DNA from: Thalassolituus hydrocarboniclasticus | Lineage (GTDB): Bacteria; Pseudomonadota; Gammaproteobacteria; Pseudomonadales; Oceanobacteraceae | Length of the DNA stretch: 64,000 nt | Reading direction: 5' to 3' | Assembly: GCF_025345565.1 (NCBI RefSeq) | Contig: NZ_CP054475.1 | Coordinates: forward strand, 1,704,448-1,768,447 | Shown here: positions 8,501 to 18,409 of the stretch, piece after piece | How positions within the stretch are numbered: position 1 is the stretch's first letter | Layout: the number at the start of each line of letters is the position of its first letter | The notes under the pieces: generated by a model | Databases searched by the model: none | Seen by the model: only the letters and a program-made list of their open reading frames with translations | Told to the model about the DNA's origin: nothing | Translations under genes and position numbers: made by a program

Positions 8501-9763
8501 ATGACAACACCAGCGAAAAAATCCGTAACGGCCTCCCCGGGCCTCCGTACAGAGAGGCCAGAAACGTTTCATATTCAATTATGGAACGTATTCCGCCGGT
8601 TTTTCTGGCTGGGTTGCATCAGTTTTGGCGGGCCCGCAGCGCATCTCGGGTATTTTCAGCGTGTCTTTGTCCAGCGCCTGCAGTGGCTGAGTGCAGAGCA
8701 TTATGCGCAGCTGGTGGCGCTGGCGCAGTTTCTGCCCGGGCCGGCTTCCAGTCAGGTCGGCTTTGCAATTGGCATGCAACGGGCCGGAGTGGCAGGTGGT
8801 ATCAGCGCGTTTATTGCCTTTACCTTGCCGTCTTTCTTACTGATGCTGGCGCTGGCCGGCGGTCTTCATACCCTGCTGACTTATCACTGGTTTCCGGCGC
8901 TGATTCACGGCCTGAAATTGCTGGCCGTGATGATTGTGGCCGATGCCACACTGAGCATGGCGAAGACCTTCTGCAGCACCGCCTTCAGCCGGGTATTGAT
9001 GCTTCTTACCGCCGTTGCGCTCTGGCTGACGCCGCTGCCGGTGTGGCTGTTGCTGAGTCTGGCAGCGTTCGGCGGCTGGATATATGCGCGCTGGCAGGGC
9101 AGCAGACTGGCAGATTCTGCCGGGCAGGCAGAGCAACAGGTGCAGCCGTTTCAGTCATATCCGGGCAAACGTCTGGTGCTGATTATCGGACTGCTGCTCT
9201 GGGCGGGTCTGTATTTACTCAGTCATCTGTTCAGCCTGAACGAGACGGCAGACGCAATGGGCATTTTCGCCGCCTTTTATCAGACCGGCAGTCTGGTGTT
9301 TGGTGGCGGCCATGTGGTGTTGCCTCTGGTACAGCAGCAGTTTGCCGGGCTGCTGACTGCCGAAACCCTGTTGACCGGCTATGGCGCTGCACAGCTGGTG
9401 CCGGGGCCAATGTTTACCTTCGCCACGTTTTTAGGTGCTGAATTATTGCCAGATGCCCGGGTGAACGGTGCTTTACTGGCAACGCTGGGTGTATTTTTAC
9501 CGGGTTTTATTCTGTTAGTTGCGCTGCAGCCGTTATGGTCGCAGTGGTTGGTTAAACCCGGTTTAAAGCACGCCTTAACGGGAGTGAATGCGGCGGTTAC
9601 AGGCTTATTGCTGGCGACACTGGTCACACCGGTGGCCAGCTCAAGTCTGCTGAGTGGCGCCGATGCTGTTTTTGTTATTGCGGGTTTTATTGCCCTGCGG
9701 CGGAAAGCACTCAATGTGATCGGCTTGATTCCGCTGGCACTGGGGTTTGGTTTGCTGACCTGA
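8501..9763 (+). CDS. chrA: Chromate transporter, ChrA family
   Basis: A 420-residue membrane protein made of two homologous halves, as in full-length ChrA. The half signatures are LGCISFGGPAAHLGYFQ near the N-terminus and GSLVFGGGHVVLPLV in the second half, with QFLPGPASSQVG and QLVPGPMFTFATFLG as the paired LPGP motifs. It exports chromate across the inner membrane, perhaps among other anions. An in-frame GTG at 8489 is an alternative start. No ribosome site is strong for either. Confidence 0.93.
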   Translation: MTTPAKKSVTASPGLRTERPETFHIQLWNVFRRFFWLGCISFGGPAAHLGYFQRVFVQRLQWLSAEHYAQLVALAQFLPGPASSQVGFAIGMQRAGVAGGISAFIAFTLPSFLLMLALAGGLHTLLTYHWFPALIHGLKLLAVMIVADATLSMAKTFCSTAFSRVLMLLTAVALWLTPLPVWLLLSLAAFGGWIYARWQGSRLADSAGQAEQQVQPFQSYPGKRLVLIIGLLLWAGLYLLSHLFSLNETADAMGIFAAFYQTGSLVFGGGHVVLPLVQQQFAGLLTAETLLTGYGAAQLVPGPMFTFATFLGAELLPDARVNGALLATLGVFLPGFILLVALQPLWSQWLVKPGLKHALTGVNAAVTGLLLATLVTPVASSSLLSGADAVFVIAGFIALRRKALNVIGLIPLALGFGLLT

Positions 9764-9795
9764 TAACCGGGAGGTTTGTCAGTGATGATCAGAGT

Positions 9796-10070
9796 GTGAA
9801 AAAAGATAAAATATACGAACGGATTTCAGCGGGAGTTCCGTAACCGGCGTTTCCGATTCCGTTGCCGCGCGATTGCTTCTTTTGTATTCGGCGTTGTATT
9901 TCTTGTCTGGGACGTTCGCTATTCGTCCACCGGCTTCGGCCTTTATACGGTTATCGTTTTTCTGCATTTTTCCCGGAAGTTATTATTGGGCCGCTTATAA
10001 ACTCTGGCGTTTTCCGGGGTGCGATTCACGCTTTGCGCTGGGCCGTCGTTCCGGGCCAGCATCGTCCTGA
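9796..10070 (+). pseudogene. Possible frameshifted small membrane protein
   Basis: A GTG at 9796 opens MKKDKIYERISAGVP and stops at 9841-9843. The +2 frame, open across the same place, continues with VTGVSDSVAARLLLLYSALY, a second hydrophobic run (AFIRLSFFCIF) and YYWAAYKLWRF to a stop near 10070. Read together they look like one short protein with an N-terminal cytosolic tail and two membrane segments, broken by a single-base change near 9840. No family was recognised. Otherwise the 9764-10126 gap holds nothing clear. It could be chance. Confidence 0.25.
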
Positions 10071-10126
10071 GTGGTTGCCTGTAATGGCTGTAGCATAACT
10101 TATTGGTGAGTCAGCTTATTGGTGGC

Positions 10127-10771
10127 TCAATAATTCACAAACCAGTGCCGTTCCCAGGTCAGCATAACTTTTTCCGGGTATTTGGTGCGGCCAAGGCTGC
10201 CGTTGTAGCGTGCTAATGCACGAATCCAGTCGCCTTTTTCTTTATCGAGATAATGTTTGAGGATGGTACAGCCGTAACGCAGGTTGGTGGCAGGGTGCAT
10301 CAGGTTGTCGTCGGTGCGGCCGATTTCTTTTTTCCAGAAGGGCATCACCTGCATATACCCCTGGGCGCCGACGTAAGACAGGGCAAAACGGTCAAAGGCG
10401 CTTTCGACCTGAATCACCGATAATACCAGTTCCGGTGATAAACCTGCCCGGCTGGCTTCTTTATGAATCAGGCTGAGTAATTCCAGCCGTTGTTTATCAT
10501 TTTTGATATAGCGTTTAAGGCGTGCCGACATATCGACCAGCCAGACCTGAGCATCGTATTTATCTTCAAAGGATTCGCTGCTGTTAACCGCATCTTTTAA
10601 TGCGTTGCGCAGTTCCGGATCAATACTTTGTGCAGAGCTCTGCGTAGCACTATAGGAGGGCAGGCTGATCAACATCAGAGCCAGCAGAGCGAAAAAAACC
10701 AGCGAACGCACAAGGCGTCCACTGGTTTCAGCTGTGAAGTCCCGGTTCGGAGTCTGCACAGAGGTCAGCAT
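10127..10771 (-). CDS. Lytic transglycosylase, Slt family
   Basis: A 214-residue exported enzyme. A hydrophobic segment (residues 22-42, FFALLALMLISLPSYSA) acts as signal or anchor. The SLT domain contains the catalytic glutamate in VLSVIQVESAFDRFALS, then YVGAQGYMQVMP and the ALARYNGSLGRTKYPEKV motif. It cleaves peptidoglycan glycan strands to anhydro-muropeptides in the periplasm. The ATG directly abuts the proS stop (TAAATG), so the two genes are co-transcribed, a pairing seen in other gammaproteobacteria such as pseudomonads. Confidence 0.93.
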   Translation of the reverse strand: MLTSVQTPNRDFTAETSGRLVRSLVFFALLALMLISLPSYSATQSSAQSIDPELRNALKDAVNSSESFEDKYDAQVWLVDMSARLKRYIKNDKQRLELLSLIHKEASRAGLSPELVLSVIQVESAFDRFALSYVGAQGYMQVMPFWKKEIGRTDDNLMHPATNLRYGCTILKHYLDKEKGDWIRALARYNGSLGRTKYPEKVMLTWERHWFVNY

Positions 10772-12505
10772 TTAACCAATCTGCTGCTTAAGAAAATCAA
10801 GGATGTCGGCCAGTGGGATATCCTGAGCTTCGCCATGGCGGCGCGCTTTGTATTCCACATTACCGGCTTCCAGACCACGGTCGCTGATCACGATACGATG
10901 TGGCAGGCCCATCAGTTCCATATCGGCGAATTTAACCCCAGGGCTGGTTTTCTTGTCGCGGTCGTCCAGATACACGTCGAAGCCCGCAGCAGTCAGCTGA
11001 GCGTACAGCTCATCGGTGGTCTTGGTGACGGCTTCGGATTTCTGGTAAGCCATAGGCACAATACCGATGTTGAACGGTGCAATCGCATCCGGCCAGATAA
11101 TGCCTTTGTCGTCGTGGTTCTGTTCGATCGCTGAAGCAACAACACGGCTGACACCGATGCCGTAACAACCCATCACCAGCGTACGGTCTTTACCGTTCTC
11201 ATCCAGCACTTTGGCTTTCATGGCTTCGGAGTACTTGGTACCGAGCTGGAAAATATGGCCCACTTCGATACCGCGTTTGATTTCCAGTGTGCCTTTGCCG
11301 CATGGGCTTGGGTCGCCGGCAACCACGTTACGCAGATCACGGACTTCCGGCAGCTCGCAGTCACGTTCCCAGTTAAAGCCGGTCAGGTGGGTGTCAGCGG
11401 CATTGGCGCCACAGATAAAGTCGGCCATGTGCGCCGCAGAACGGTCAACATAGCACTTGGCCTGGATGCCCTGCGGGCCGACAAAACCACTGACGCCGCC
11501 AATGGCTGCGATTTCAGCTTCAGAAGCAAACTGCAGTGGTGCTGCGACACCGGCAATCTTCTCGGCTTTGATTTCGTTCAGCTCGTGGTCGCCACGCAGG
11601 AACAGCACCACAGGAGCCGGTTCGCCCAGCGCGTTTTCTTCGGTGTGTTCACCACGTACAACGATGGCTTTCAGCACCTGAGCCGGGCTGGCTTTGAGGA
11701 AGCTGGCAACGTCTTCGATGCTGGTCATCGCCGGCGTGGTAACGCTGGTCAGCGCAGCCGTGGCCGCCGGACGCTCACCCGCCGGTGCTACGGCTTCGGC
11801 CAGTTCGACGTTGGCGGCGTAATCGCTCTCATTGGAGAAGGCAATATCGTCTTCACCGGAAGAAGCCAGTACGTGGAATTCGTGTGAAGACGCACCGCCG
11901 ATTGAGCCGGTATCGGCCAGAACCGGACGGAAATCCAGACCCAGACGGGTAAAGATGCGCGAGTAGGCTTCGTGCATTTTGTCGTAGGTAATCTGCAGAC
12001 TGGCTTCGTCGGCATGGAAGGAATAAGCATCCTTCATGATGAATTCACGCGCGCGCATCACACCAAAACGCGGACGGGTTTCGTCGCGGAATTTGGTCTG
12101 AATCTGGTACAGGTTAACCGGCAGCTGCTTGTAGCTCGACAGCTGGTTACGGGCCAGATCGGTGATCACTTCTTCGTGGGTCGGGCCGATACAGAAGTCA
12201 CGGTTGTGGCGGTCTTTTACGCGCAGCAGTTCGCCGCCGTACTGGAACCAGCGCCCGGTTTCTTCCCACAGCTCGGCAGGCTGTACCGCGGGCATCAGCA
12301 CTTCCTGAGCGCCGGCGCGGTTCATTTCTTCACGCACAATGGCTTCGACCTTGCGCAGGGTGCGCAGACCAAGCGGCATCCAGGTGTACAGGCCGGCGGC
12401 CAGTTTGCGGATCATGCCGGAGCGCATCATCAGCTGATGGCTGACGACAACGGCATCGGCCGGGGTTTCTTTTTCGGTTGCAATCAGAAATTCGGTGGCG
12501 CGCAT
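10772..12505 (-). CDS. proS: Prolyl-tRNA synthetase, bacterial type
   Basis: A 577-residue class II synthetase of the E. coli-like form. It starts at [18 protein letters not shown]; an in-frame extension of 28 codons has no family similarity. Motif 2 is around [21 protein letters not shown], motif 3 around [11 protein letters not shown], and the editing (INS/YbaK-like) insertion lies in the middle (about residues 225-400). The C-terminal anticodon-binding domain is intact. It charges tRNA-Pro in the cytoplasm. Divergent from the DUF938 methyltransferase gene. Confidence 0.98.
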   Translation of the reverse strand: MRATEFLIATEKETPADAVVVSHQLMMRSGMIRKLAAGLYTWMPLGLRTLRKVEAIVREEMNRAGAQEVLMPAVQPAELWEETGRWFQYGGELLRVKDRHNRDFCIGPTHEEVITDLARNQLSSYKQLPVNLYQIQTKFRDETRPRFGVMRAREFIMKDAYSFHADEASLQITYDKMHEAYSRIFTRLGLDFRPVLADTGSIGGASSHEFHVLASSGEDDIAFSNESDYAANVELAEAVAPAGERPAATAALTSVTTPAMTSIEDVASFLKASPAQVLKAIVVRGEHTEENALGEPAPVVLFLRGDHELNEIKAEKIAGVAAPLQFASEAEIAAIGGVSGFVGPQGIQAKCYVDRSAAHMADFICGANAADTHLTGFNWERDCELPEVRDLRNVVAGDPSPCGKGTLEIKRGIEVGHIFQLGTKYSEAMKAKVLDENGKDRTLVMGCYGIGVSRVVASAIEQNHDDKGIIWPDAIAPFNIGIVPMAYQKSEAVTKTTDELYAQLTAAGFDVYLDDRDKKTSPGVKFADMELMGLPHRIVISDRGLEAGNVEYKARRHGEAQDIPLADILDFLKQQIG

Positions 12506-12730
12506 AAGCTTTGTCTGGATTCCACATGAGTGAATAGGAGGAGATTGCCGCGATTTTATCGCTTGCGCGCTCCGGCGGCAATTTACCATTTGGCCGGCTT
12601 TTGTAATGTGCTACCCCGGTAGCTGTCTGTTCGTTGCCGGGCTGACATATAAAATTCACCGCAGGGCTCTTGTGCAGTCACTCAGCTATGACATACTCGC
12701 GGTCCATTCGTCCGTGTAAAAGGTGATGTC

Positions 12731-13393
12731 ATGGCGGAGGCCGACGATTTGCACAGTGCGGCGCACAATATGCAGGCAAAGCAGGTTACAGCTTCTGCTG
12801 AAGCACCGGTATCTGAAGCCTGCCTGCGTAATCAACAACCCATTGCCGATATGCTGGAACGGGAGCTGCCACCGCACTCTGTTGTGTTGGAAATTGGCAG
12901 CGGTACCGGTCAGCATGCTGCCTTTATCAGCCGCCGTTTGCCGGGTATTAAATGGCAACCGTCTGAGCTTGCTGACCGTATTGCCGGTATCAATGCCTGG
13001 CGCGAACGCGCGCAGAACAGTAATTTTCTGCCGCCTCTGGTGCTGGATGTGGCGCAGGACCTGTGGCCGGTTAAACAGGTGGATGCGGTATTCAGCGCCA
13101 ACGTGGTGCATTTTATCGGCTGGCCTAAAGTACGTGCCATGATGGCGGGTATCGGCCGGGTGCTGAAGCATACCGGTCTGGCATTTTTTTACGGCCCGTT
13201 TAATTACGGCGGTCAGTTCACCAGTGACGGTAACCGCCTTCTGGATCAGTGGCTGCGTGAGCGTGATCCGGACTCGGGCATTAAAGACTTTGAACAAATC
13301 GTGCTGGCGGCGCGTAAAGAAAAACTGCGTCTGCTGAAAGATATCGCCATGCCCGCCAATAACCGTCTGCTGGTGCTGCAAAAATATGTCTGA
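12731..13393 (+). CDS. DUF938 class I SAM-dependent methyltransferase
   Basis: A 220-residue Rossmann methyltransferase. VVLEIGSGTGQHAAF is the SAM-binding motif I, WQPSELA motif II, and VDAVFSANVVHFIGW the post-I region. The whole pattern, with FFYGPFNYGGQFTS and a DPDSGIKDFE segment, is that of the DUF938 family, which has no settled substrate. The end overlaps the tag start by 8 bases, so it is translationally coupled to a DNA repair gene. Confidence 0.9.
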   Translation: MAEADDLHSAAHNMQAKQVTASAEAPVSEACLRNQQPIADMLERELPPHSVVLEIGSGTGQHAAFISRRLPGIKWQPSELADRIAGINAWRERAQNSNFLPPLVLDVAQDLWPVKQVDAVFSANVVHFIGWPKVRAMMAGIGRVLKHTGLAFFYGPFNYGGQFTSDGNRLLDQWLRERDPDSGIKDFEQIVLAARKEKLRLLKDIAMPANNRLLVLQKYV

Positions 13394-13979
13394 TACATCG
13401 TCTTCTGCTGTAAAAGCACTCACTCCCTGCGCCTGGGCGAAAGGGGATGATTATCTTGAATATCACAACAAGGAATGGGGCATCCCTAATTACGACCGGC
13501 AGAAACTGTTTGAAAAACTCTGCCTTGAAGGTCAGCAGGCGGGTTTAAGCTGGATTACCGTATTGCGTAAGCGCGACCATTACCGCCAATGTTTTTACGG
13601 CTTTAATCCGCAAAAAATCGCCCGCATGACGGATGAACAGATTGAGACATTACTGACCGATACCGGACTGATCCGTAACCGCTTAAAACTGTATGGCATC
13701 CGCAAAAATGCTCTGGCCTTGCTGGCGCTGGAAAAACAGGGTATCGATTTTGTTGAATTGCTCTGGAGTTTTGTTGGCGGCAAACCTGTGATTAACCGTT
13801 TTGCCAGTATGAAAGAGGTTCCGGCCGAGACGGCTGCCGCTAAAGCCATGAGTAAAGCGCTGAAAAAAGCCGGTTTTACCTTTGTTGGCCCGACCATCTG
13901 TTATGCCTTTATGCAAAGTATGGGGTTGGTGAACGACCATATGACCGACTGTCCCTGTCATCCGGATAACCAGCGCTGA
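13386..13979 (+). CDS. tag: DNA-3-methyladenine glycosylase I
   Basis: A 197-residue protein with the Tag signature: CAWAKGDDYLEYHNKEWG near the N-terminus and NDHMTDCPCH near the C-terminus supply the structural zinc ligands (Cys/His pairs). LCLEGQQAGLSWITVLRKR and FVGPTICYAFMQSMG are strongly conserved in the family. It removes 3-methyladenine from alkylated DNA, starting base excision repair. It overlaps the upstream DUF938 gene by 8 bases. Confidence 0.97.
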   Translation: MSDTSSSAVKALTPCAWAKGDDYLEYHNKEWGIPNYDRQKLFEKLCLEGQQAGLSWITVLRKRDHYRQCFYGFNPQKIARMTDEQIETLLTDTGLIRNRLKLYGIRKNALALLALEKQGIDFVELLWSFVGGKPVINRFASMKEVPAETAAAKAMSKALKKAGFTFVGPTICYAFMQSMGLVNDHMTDCPCHPDNQR

Positions 13980-14029
13980 AGCGGGTTATGCTGTATTTTT
14001 GTATTCAATTTAAAAGGAATTATGCTCTG

Positions 14030-14389
14030 ATGATCGTCTGCAGATCCGTGGCCGCCGCATTGCTGATGGCTCTTACTCCGTTTGGTTTTGCTCAGAAAAA
14101 AAGCAGCGCTGACGATACTATATTTGTGTATCTGGACGAAGTCGGCGGCCCGTATTTTGATGAATGGTATCTGCACGGCGATATCGCCCGGCCGGAACGG
14201 CTGACACTGCAGCGCAGCGGTAAATCCGGCGAATTGTCGGTTCCTGTGACGGTCGACTGTCACGCCGCAACGGTGAGCGTCAGCGGGCCGGGGCTGGTGT
14301 TTGAAAGTATGGATATCAGCGCTGGTGAGGCGCAGGAATATATTATTGCGCCCCTTGCTGAGGCGGTTATTCAGAAAGTCTGTCCTTAA
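14030..14389 (+). CDS. Small exported protein of unknown function
   Basis: A 119-residue protein from the ATG at 14030, which gives a good signal peptide (SVAAALLMALTPFGFA). AAAAGGA lies about 11 bases upstream. An in-frame start at 13988 would put 14 extra residues before the signal. The mature part is about 100 residues, probably beta-rich, with two cysteines (VTVDCHAAT and the C-terminal VCP) that could form a disulfide. No family was recognised. It follows tag by 50 bases on the same strand. The 207-base gap that follows shows nothing definite. Confidence 0.6.
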   Translation: MIVCRSVAAALLMALTPFGFAQKKSSADDTIFVYLDEVGGPYFDEWYLHGDIARPERLTLQRSGKSGELSVPVTVDCHAATVSVSGPGLVFESMDISAGEAQEYIIAPLAEAVIQKVCP

Positions 14390-14596
14390 TCTGGCGTTTA
14401 TTCGCAGTGCTCATAAGTGGTGCCCATAAGTAGCGCTCAAAAATGGCGCTCAGGCACCACCATAATCCCCGTTTTATCTGTCTTCTTTTTCTGTCAGCAA
14501 CCGCGCTTATCAGTGCTCAGCGGTTTGACGAACCGGCTGATATGAACCAGTTTTTATAACAGGTTGTATTTTTCAGACGGGTAAAGGAGCAGACCT

Positions 14597-15292
14597 TTGA
14601 TACTCAGCAGTGATGAAACCGAAATGCTGGTGCGCTTACTGACGGCGCTGGCGGCGGGAGTTCTGATTGGTTACGAACGTTCTTACAGTGGCCGGCCGGC
14701 GGGCTTCCGTACTCATGGTCTGGTCAGTCTGGCGTCCTGTATGCTGATGCTGGTCACCGTTTATGAAGCGCATTGGCTGCGCACATCGGTTGATTTAATC
14801 CGTCTTGATCCGACCCGTATGGCGCAGGGCATTATGACCGGCATTGGTTTTTTAGGTGCCGGTGTGATTATGAAAGACGGCATTTCGGTACGTGGTTTAA
14901 CCACGGCGGCGTCTATCTGGATTACCGCGACCATCGGTATTCTTGCCGGTATCGGTTTTTATGTACCGATGCTTATCTCCATCGTTCTTACGCTGGGTAC
15001 GCTGTCATTATTTCGCTGGCTGGAAGCCTTTATGCCCAGTCAGGCCTATTACCATTTTGATGTTAAGGTCGCGCGTACATCGGATATGACGGAAGCAACA
15101 TTGCGTGCGCTGTTGAAAGAACATGGCTTCAGCATTGCCAATTTCAGCTACCGGCTGGATGGTGAAGAACAGATGCGGCGCCACGGTATGGTGTTGCGTA
15201 CCTCAGACCGCAGCAGTGTTGGCCGCTTATTCACCACACTGGAAACACTGGATTCGATCCAGCAGTTCCGTATTACACCAACCGGTGACTGA
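14597..15292 (+). CDS. MgtC/SapB family membrane protein
   Basis: A 231-residue protein starting at TTG, with AAGGAG 7 bases upstream supporting that start. The N-terminal half has four to five membrane segments and the MgtC signature: GVLIGYERSYSGRPAGFRTH, QGIMTGIGFLGAGVIMKDG and VRGLTTAASIWITATIG. The C-terminal part is a soluble ACT-like domain (about 155-231), as in full-length MgtC proteins. The family is linked to magnesium limitation and acid tolerance. No Mg-sensing leader was seen upstream. Confidence 0.92.
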   Translation: MILSSDETEMLVRLLTALAAGVLIGYERSYSGRPAGFRTHGLVSLASCMLMLVTVYEAHWLRTSVDLIRLDPTRMAQGIMTGIGFLGAGVIMKDGISVRGLTTAASIWITATIGILAGIGFYVPMLISIVLTLGTLSLFRWLEAFMPSQAYYHFDVKVARTSDMTEATLRALLKEHGFSIANFSYRLDGEEQMRRHGMVLRTSDRSSVGRLFTTLETLDSIQQFRITPTGD

Positions 15293-15304
15293 AAGTCACC
15301 GCCA

Positions 15305-16480
15305 TCAGTCGAGCCGCTTTTTAAAGCGTAATGCCGCGAATACCAAACCTCCCAGAGTGAAGGCTGCGAGCCACAGGGCATCGCGCTGTAAATCCCAGAG
15401 CAAGGCATCGCGTAAGACAATTCCCCGTACCATGCGCATAAAATGCGTGGCCGGCAGCGCTTCAGAAATTACCTGTGCCGGCTGCGGCATGGCCTCGTAG
15501 GGGAACATAAAGCCCGATAATAAAATCGATGGCATTAAAATAAATACCGTCATCTGCATCGCCTGCAGCTGGGTTTTGGCAATGGTTGAAATAACCAGTC
15601 CCAGAGTCAGACTGGCGAAAATAAACAGCAGTGCAGCCACCAGTAAGGTCAGTAAACCACCCCGTACCGGCACCGAAAAAAGCAGGTGTCCGATGCCTAA
15701 GATAATGCCGACCTGAATTAAACCAACCAGTACATAAGGCACGATTTTACCGATCATTAATTCCATCGGTTTTACCGGTGTGGCAATCAGAAATTCCATA
15801 TTGCCCTGTTCGCGTTCGCGCACGATAGCGGCGGAGGTAAACATAATCATGGTCATGGTCAGAATAATGGCCAGCAGACCAGGCACAATATTGACTACGC
15901 TGCGCTGCTGTGGATTAAAAAACTGCACCACTTCAAAGGTGGGGACGTTATCTTTTAATGCCCGCCCGGCCAGAGTATCCAGCGGCAGCTGACGCAGACT
16001 GCGGATGCTGGCGGCAATCACGGTATCACCGCCATCAACCAGCCACTGGCCAACAGGCTGCAGGGTTTGGCTGTTACTGCGGCCGCTGTCGCGGTTAAAG
16101 GCCGGATGCACACTCAGGCGCTGACCGAGATTGGCGGGCAGGTAAAGCACGGCTTTAACATCACCGCGGACAATGGCTTGTTCTGCTTCCTGGGCTGAGG
16201 CGTAGACCCGTACAAAGTCGACGGTCTGACTGGCCTCGGTAATGGCAATGAGTTCGCGGCTGTAAGACGACTGACTCAGGTCGACCAGTCCGGCCGGTAT
16301 ATGGCGCACATCGGTGTTGATGGCGTAGCCAAACAGCAGCAGCTGTACCAGTGGAATCATCACAATCATGCCAAAGGTCATGCGGTCGCGTGCCAGCTGG
16401 CGGATTTCTTTAACCACTATGGCGGCTACACGGCGCCAGGTGGCCAGCAGCGGATTGTGTTGTATACGCAGCTCAGACAT
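15305..16480 (-). CDS. ABC-2 type export permease
   Basis: A 391-residue permease with one N-terminal membrane helix (about 30-50), a large extracytoplasmic domain (about 55-190) and five or six C-terminal helices, the layout of YbhS/YhhJ-type ABC-2 permeases. REREQGNMEFLIATPVKPMELMIGK is split over the typical coupling region. The ATG at 16480 (MSELRIQ) has GGGAG upstream and overlaps the ATPase gene by 8 bases; a longer in-frame start was rejected. With the ATPase and the HlyD-type lipoprotein it forms a drug or metabolite exporter. Only one permease gene is present, where ybh-type operons have two. Confidence 0.92.
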   Translation of the reverse strand: MSELRIQHNPLLATWRRVAAIVVKEIRQLARDRMTFGMIVMIPLVQLLLFGYAINTDVRHIPAGLVDLSQSSYSRELIAITEASQTVDFVRVYASAQEAEQAIVRGDVKAVLYLPANLGQRLSVHPAFNRDSGRSNSQTLQPVGQWLVDGGDTVIAASIRSLRQLPLDTLAGRALKDNVPTFEVVQFFNPQQRSVVNIVPGLLAIILTMTMIMFTSAAIVREREQGNMEFLIATPVKPMELMIGKIVPYVLVGLIQVGIILGIGHLLFSVPVRGGLLTLLVAALLFIFASLTLGLVISTIAKTQLQAMQMTVFILMPSILLSGFMFPYEAMPQPAQVISEALPATHFMRMVRGIVLRDALLWDLQRDALWLAAFTLGGLVFAALRFKKRLD

Positions 16481-17441
16481 GGCGTTCTCCCTGCTCAGCA
16501 GCCGGACTGATGACGGATGCGGGGGGCGCCGAGTGCTGACCGGTGCAGGCAACAAACACATCTTCCAGACTGGGGCGTACCGCTTCGATACGGCGGCCAT
16601 TGACCTGAGCCTGCAGCCACTGTTGTGGTTGTTCGGTCTGATCGCGTACCAGTACCCGCAGGCGGGTGCCCAGCTGCGCGGCTGACAGCACCTGCGGGCA
16701 TTGCACCAGCTGGCTTTTCAGGGTACGCAGATCGTTGCCTTCCACTTCCAGCACATGCGCGCCCATGGTGGCCATTAATTCAGCCGGTGATCCGTCGGCG
16801 CGTTTAACACCGTTTTCCAGAATGGCCAGTGCATGGCAGCGTTCGGCCTCATCCATATAGTGGGTGGAGACCAGAATGGTGGTGCCGGCGTTACACAGGT
16901 CGAACAGCCGCTCCCAGAATTCACGGCGGTTTTCCGGATCGACCGCCGAGGTTGGTTCATCCAGAAACAGCAGATCCGGGTGATGCAGGGTGGCAGCTGC
17001 CAGTGCCAGCCGTTGTTTCTGACCGCCACTGAGTGAGCCGGCCAGCTGCGTCTGGCGCTTATCCAGTGCATACAGGGCGAGTAATTCGTTGACCCGCTCA
17101 CGGCTCTGACGGCTGTTAAAGCCGTAAATCTGCGCAACAAAACTGAGGTTCTCGCGGATGCTGAGGTTGTCGTACAGCGAGAATTTCTGCGTCATATAGC
17201 CAATGCGCAGGCGCAGGGCTTCGGCTTCTTCCGGCAGGCGCTGGCCCAGTACTTCCAGCTCGCCGGAAGTGGGGGTCAGCAGGCCGGTCAGCATGCGGAT
17301 CGAGGTGGATTTACCGCAGCCGTTGGGGCCTAAAAAACCGTAAATAGTCCCGCGCGGAATCTGCAGGTCGAGATGATCGACCGCGATATTGTTACCAAAG
17401 CAGCGGGTCATTTTCTGTACGTTAATCGCCAGATCGCTCAT
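16473..17441 (-). CDS. ABC exporter ATP-binding protein
   Basis: A 322-residue ATPase: Walker A GPNGCGKST, Q-loop in YMTQKFSLYD, signature LSGGQKQRLALA, Walker B LLFLDEPTSAVD and H-loop in VSTHYMDEAERC. The C-terminal extension (about 225-322) with RIEAVRPSLEDVFV is the usual DUF4162-like tail of ABC-2 exporters. It overlaps its permease gene by 8 bases and the HlyD gene by 4. It energises export across the inner membrane. Confidence 0.96.
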   Translation of the reverse strand: MSDLAINVQKMTRCFGNNIAVDHLDLQIPRGTIYGFLGPNGCGKSTSIRMLTGLLTPTSGELEVLGQRLPEEAEALRLRIGYMTQKFSLYDNLSIRENLSFVAQIYGFNSRQSRERVNELLALYALDKRQTQLAGSLSGGQKQRLALAAATLHHPDLLFLDEPTSAVDPENRREFWERLFDLCNAGTTILVSTHYMDEAERCHALAILENGVKRADGSPAELMATMGAHVLEVEGNDLRTLKSQLVQCPQVLSAAQLGTRLRVLVRDQTEQPQQWLQAQVNGRRIEAVRPSLEDVFVACTGQHSAPPASVISPAAEQGERHV

Positions 17442-18409
17442 GGTTTGCTTCCCTGTGCTGAAGCGTCGTCTGGCAGTAAAACCTCAACCGCCAGACCGCT
17501 GGCGAGCCCGGCGGGCATATCGCTCAGTACGATTTCCGTCAGATGCATCAGTCGTGCGCGGTCGCGTTCATTCAGGGCGAAATACGGGGTATAGGCGGGC
17601 TGCGCACGGACATTCCGCACCCGGCCATGCAGTGTTTGCGGCAGGCCTTCGACCCGTACCTCGACCTCTGTGCCAACACTCAGCGCGGCGATCTTGCTTT
17701 GCGGTACATACACCCGCACATAGGGTTCGGCATCGGCCAGTAAGGTCAGCAGGGGCGTACCGGCATTCACCCGAGAGCCGGCTTCGGCAGCAATCAGATC
17801 AATGCGTGCTGCCAGCGGTGCACGCAGGGTTAAGTCATCCAGATTCTTCTGTTCAGCGGCCAGACGGGCTTCGGCGGCTCTGAGTGCGGCCTGGGCCTGA
17901 CGGATTTTTTCCGGCCGCGTACCGTTGGTTAGCTGACGCAGTTGTTCTTCGGCCTGATCGAGTCGGGCAGCAGCGGCATCGTGCTGGGCGACGGCGTTAT
18001 CCAGCTCGGCCTGACCAATCATCTGCTGTTTAAACAGGGTACGGTTACGGTTCAGACGCTGGCTGGCTTCGGTCAGACTGGCGCGCGCTGCTTCAGCTGC
18101 TGCTGCTGCGGCGGCGCGTTCTTCGCGGCGGGCACCGGCCAGCAATTCATCCAGCGTGGCGCGGGCACTGTCGAGTTCGGCCTGACGCTGCTGCAGACGG
18201 CTTTCAGCCAGTGTGCTGTCGAGGGTCAGCAGGATATCGCCGGGCTGAACGCTCTGACCTTCAGTCACGTTCAGGGTGCGGATGACTTCGCTGACCGGGG
18301 CGCTCAGGCTGATACGGTCGCGTTCCAGCGTGCCCAGAGCAACGGATGAATCGTCGCTGCCGCAGGCGCACAGCAACAGGTAAAAGGGGGTAAGCCATAG
18401 CGTTTTCAT
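17438..18409 (-). CDS. HlyD-family membrane fusion lipoprotein
   Basis: A 323-residue periplasmic adaptor with a lipobox (LLLCAC, Cys at residue 15). After an N-terminal lipoyl half, a long alanine-rich alpha-helical hairpin (about 75-190) is followed by the second lipoyl half (LTLRAPLAARIDLIAAEAG) and a beta-barrel domain. This is the adaptor of the downstream ABC-2 exporter and would connect it to an outer-membrane channel. Its ATG overlaps the TetR gene stop by 4 bases and its end overlaps the ATPase gene, so all four genes form one tightly coupled operon. Confidence 0.93.
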   Translation of the reverse strand: MKTLWLTPFYLLLCACGSDDSSVALGTLERDRISLSAPVSEVIRTLNVTEGQSVQPGDILLTLDSTLAESRLQQRQAELDSARATLDELLAGARREERAAAAAAAEAARASLTEASQRLNRNRTLFKQQMIGQAELDNAVAQHDAAAARLDQAEEQLRQLTNGTRPEKIRQAQAALRAAEARLAAEQKNLDDLTLRAPLAARIDLIAAEAGSRVNAGTPLLTLLADAEPYVRVYVPQSKIAALSVGTEVEVRVEGLPQTLHGRVRNVRAQPAYTPYFALNERDRARLMHLTEIVLSDMPAGLASGLAVEVLLPDDASAQGSKP

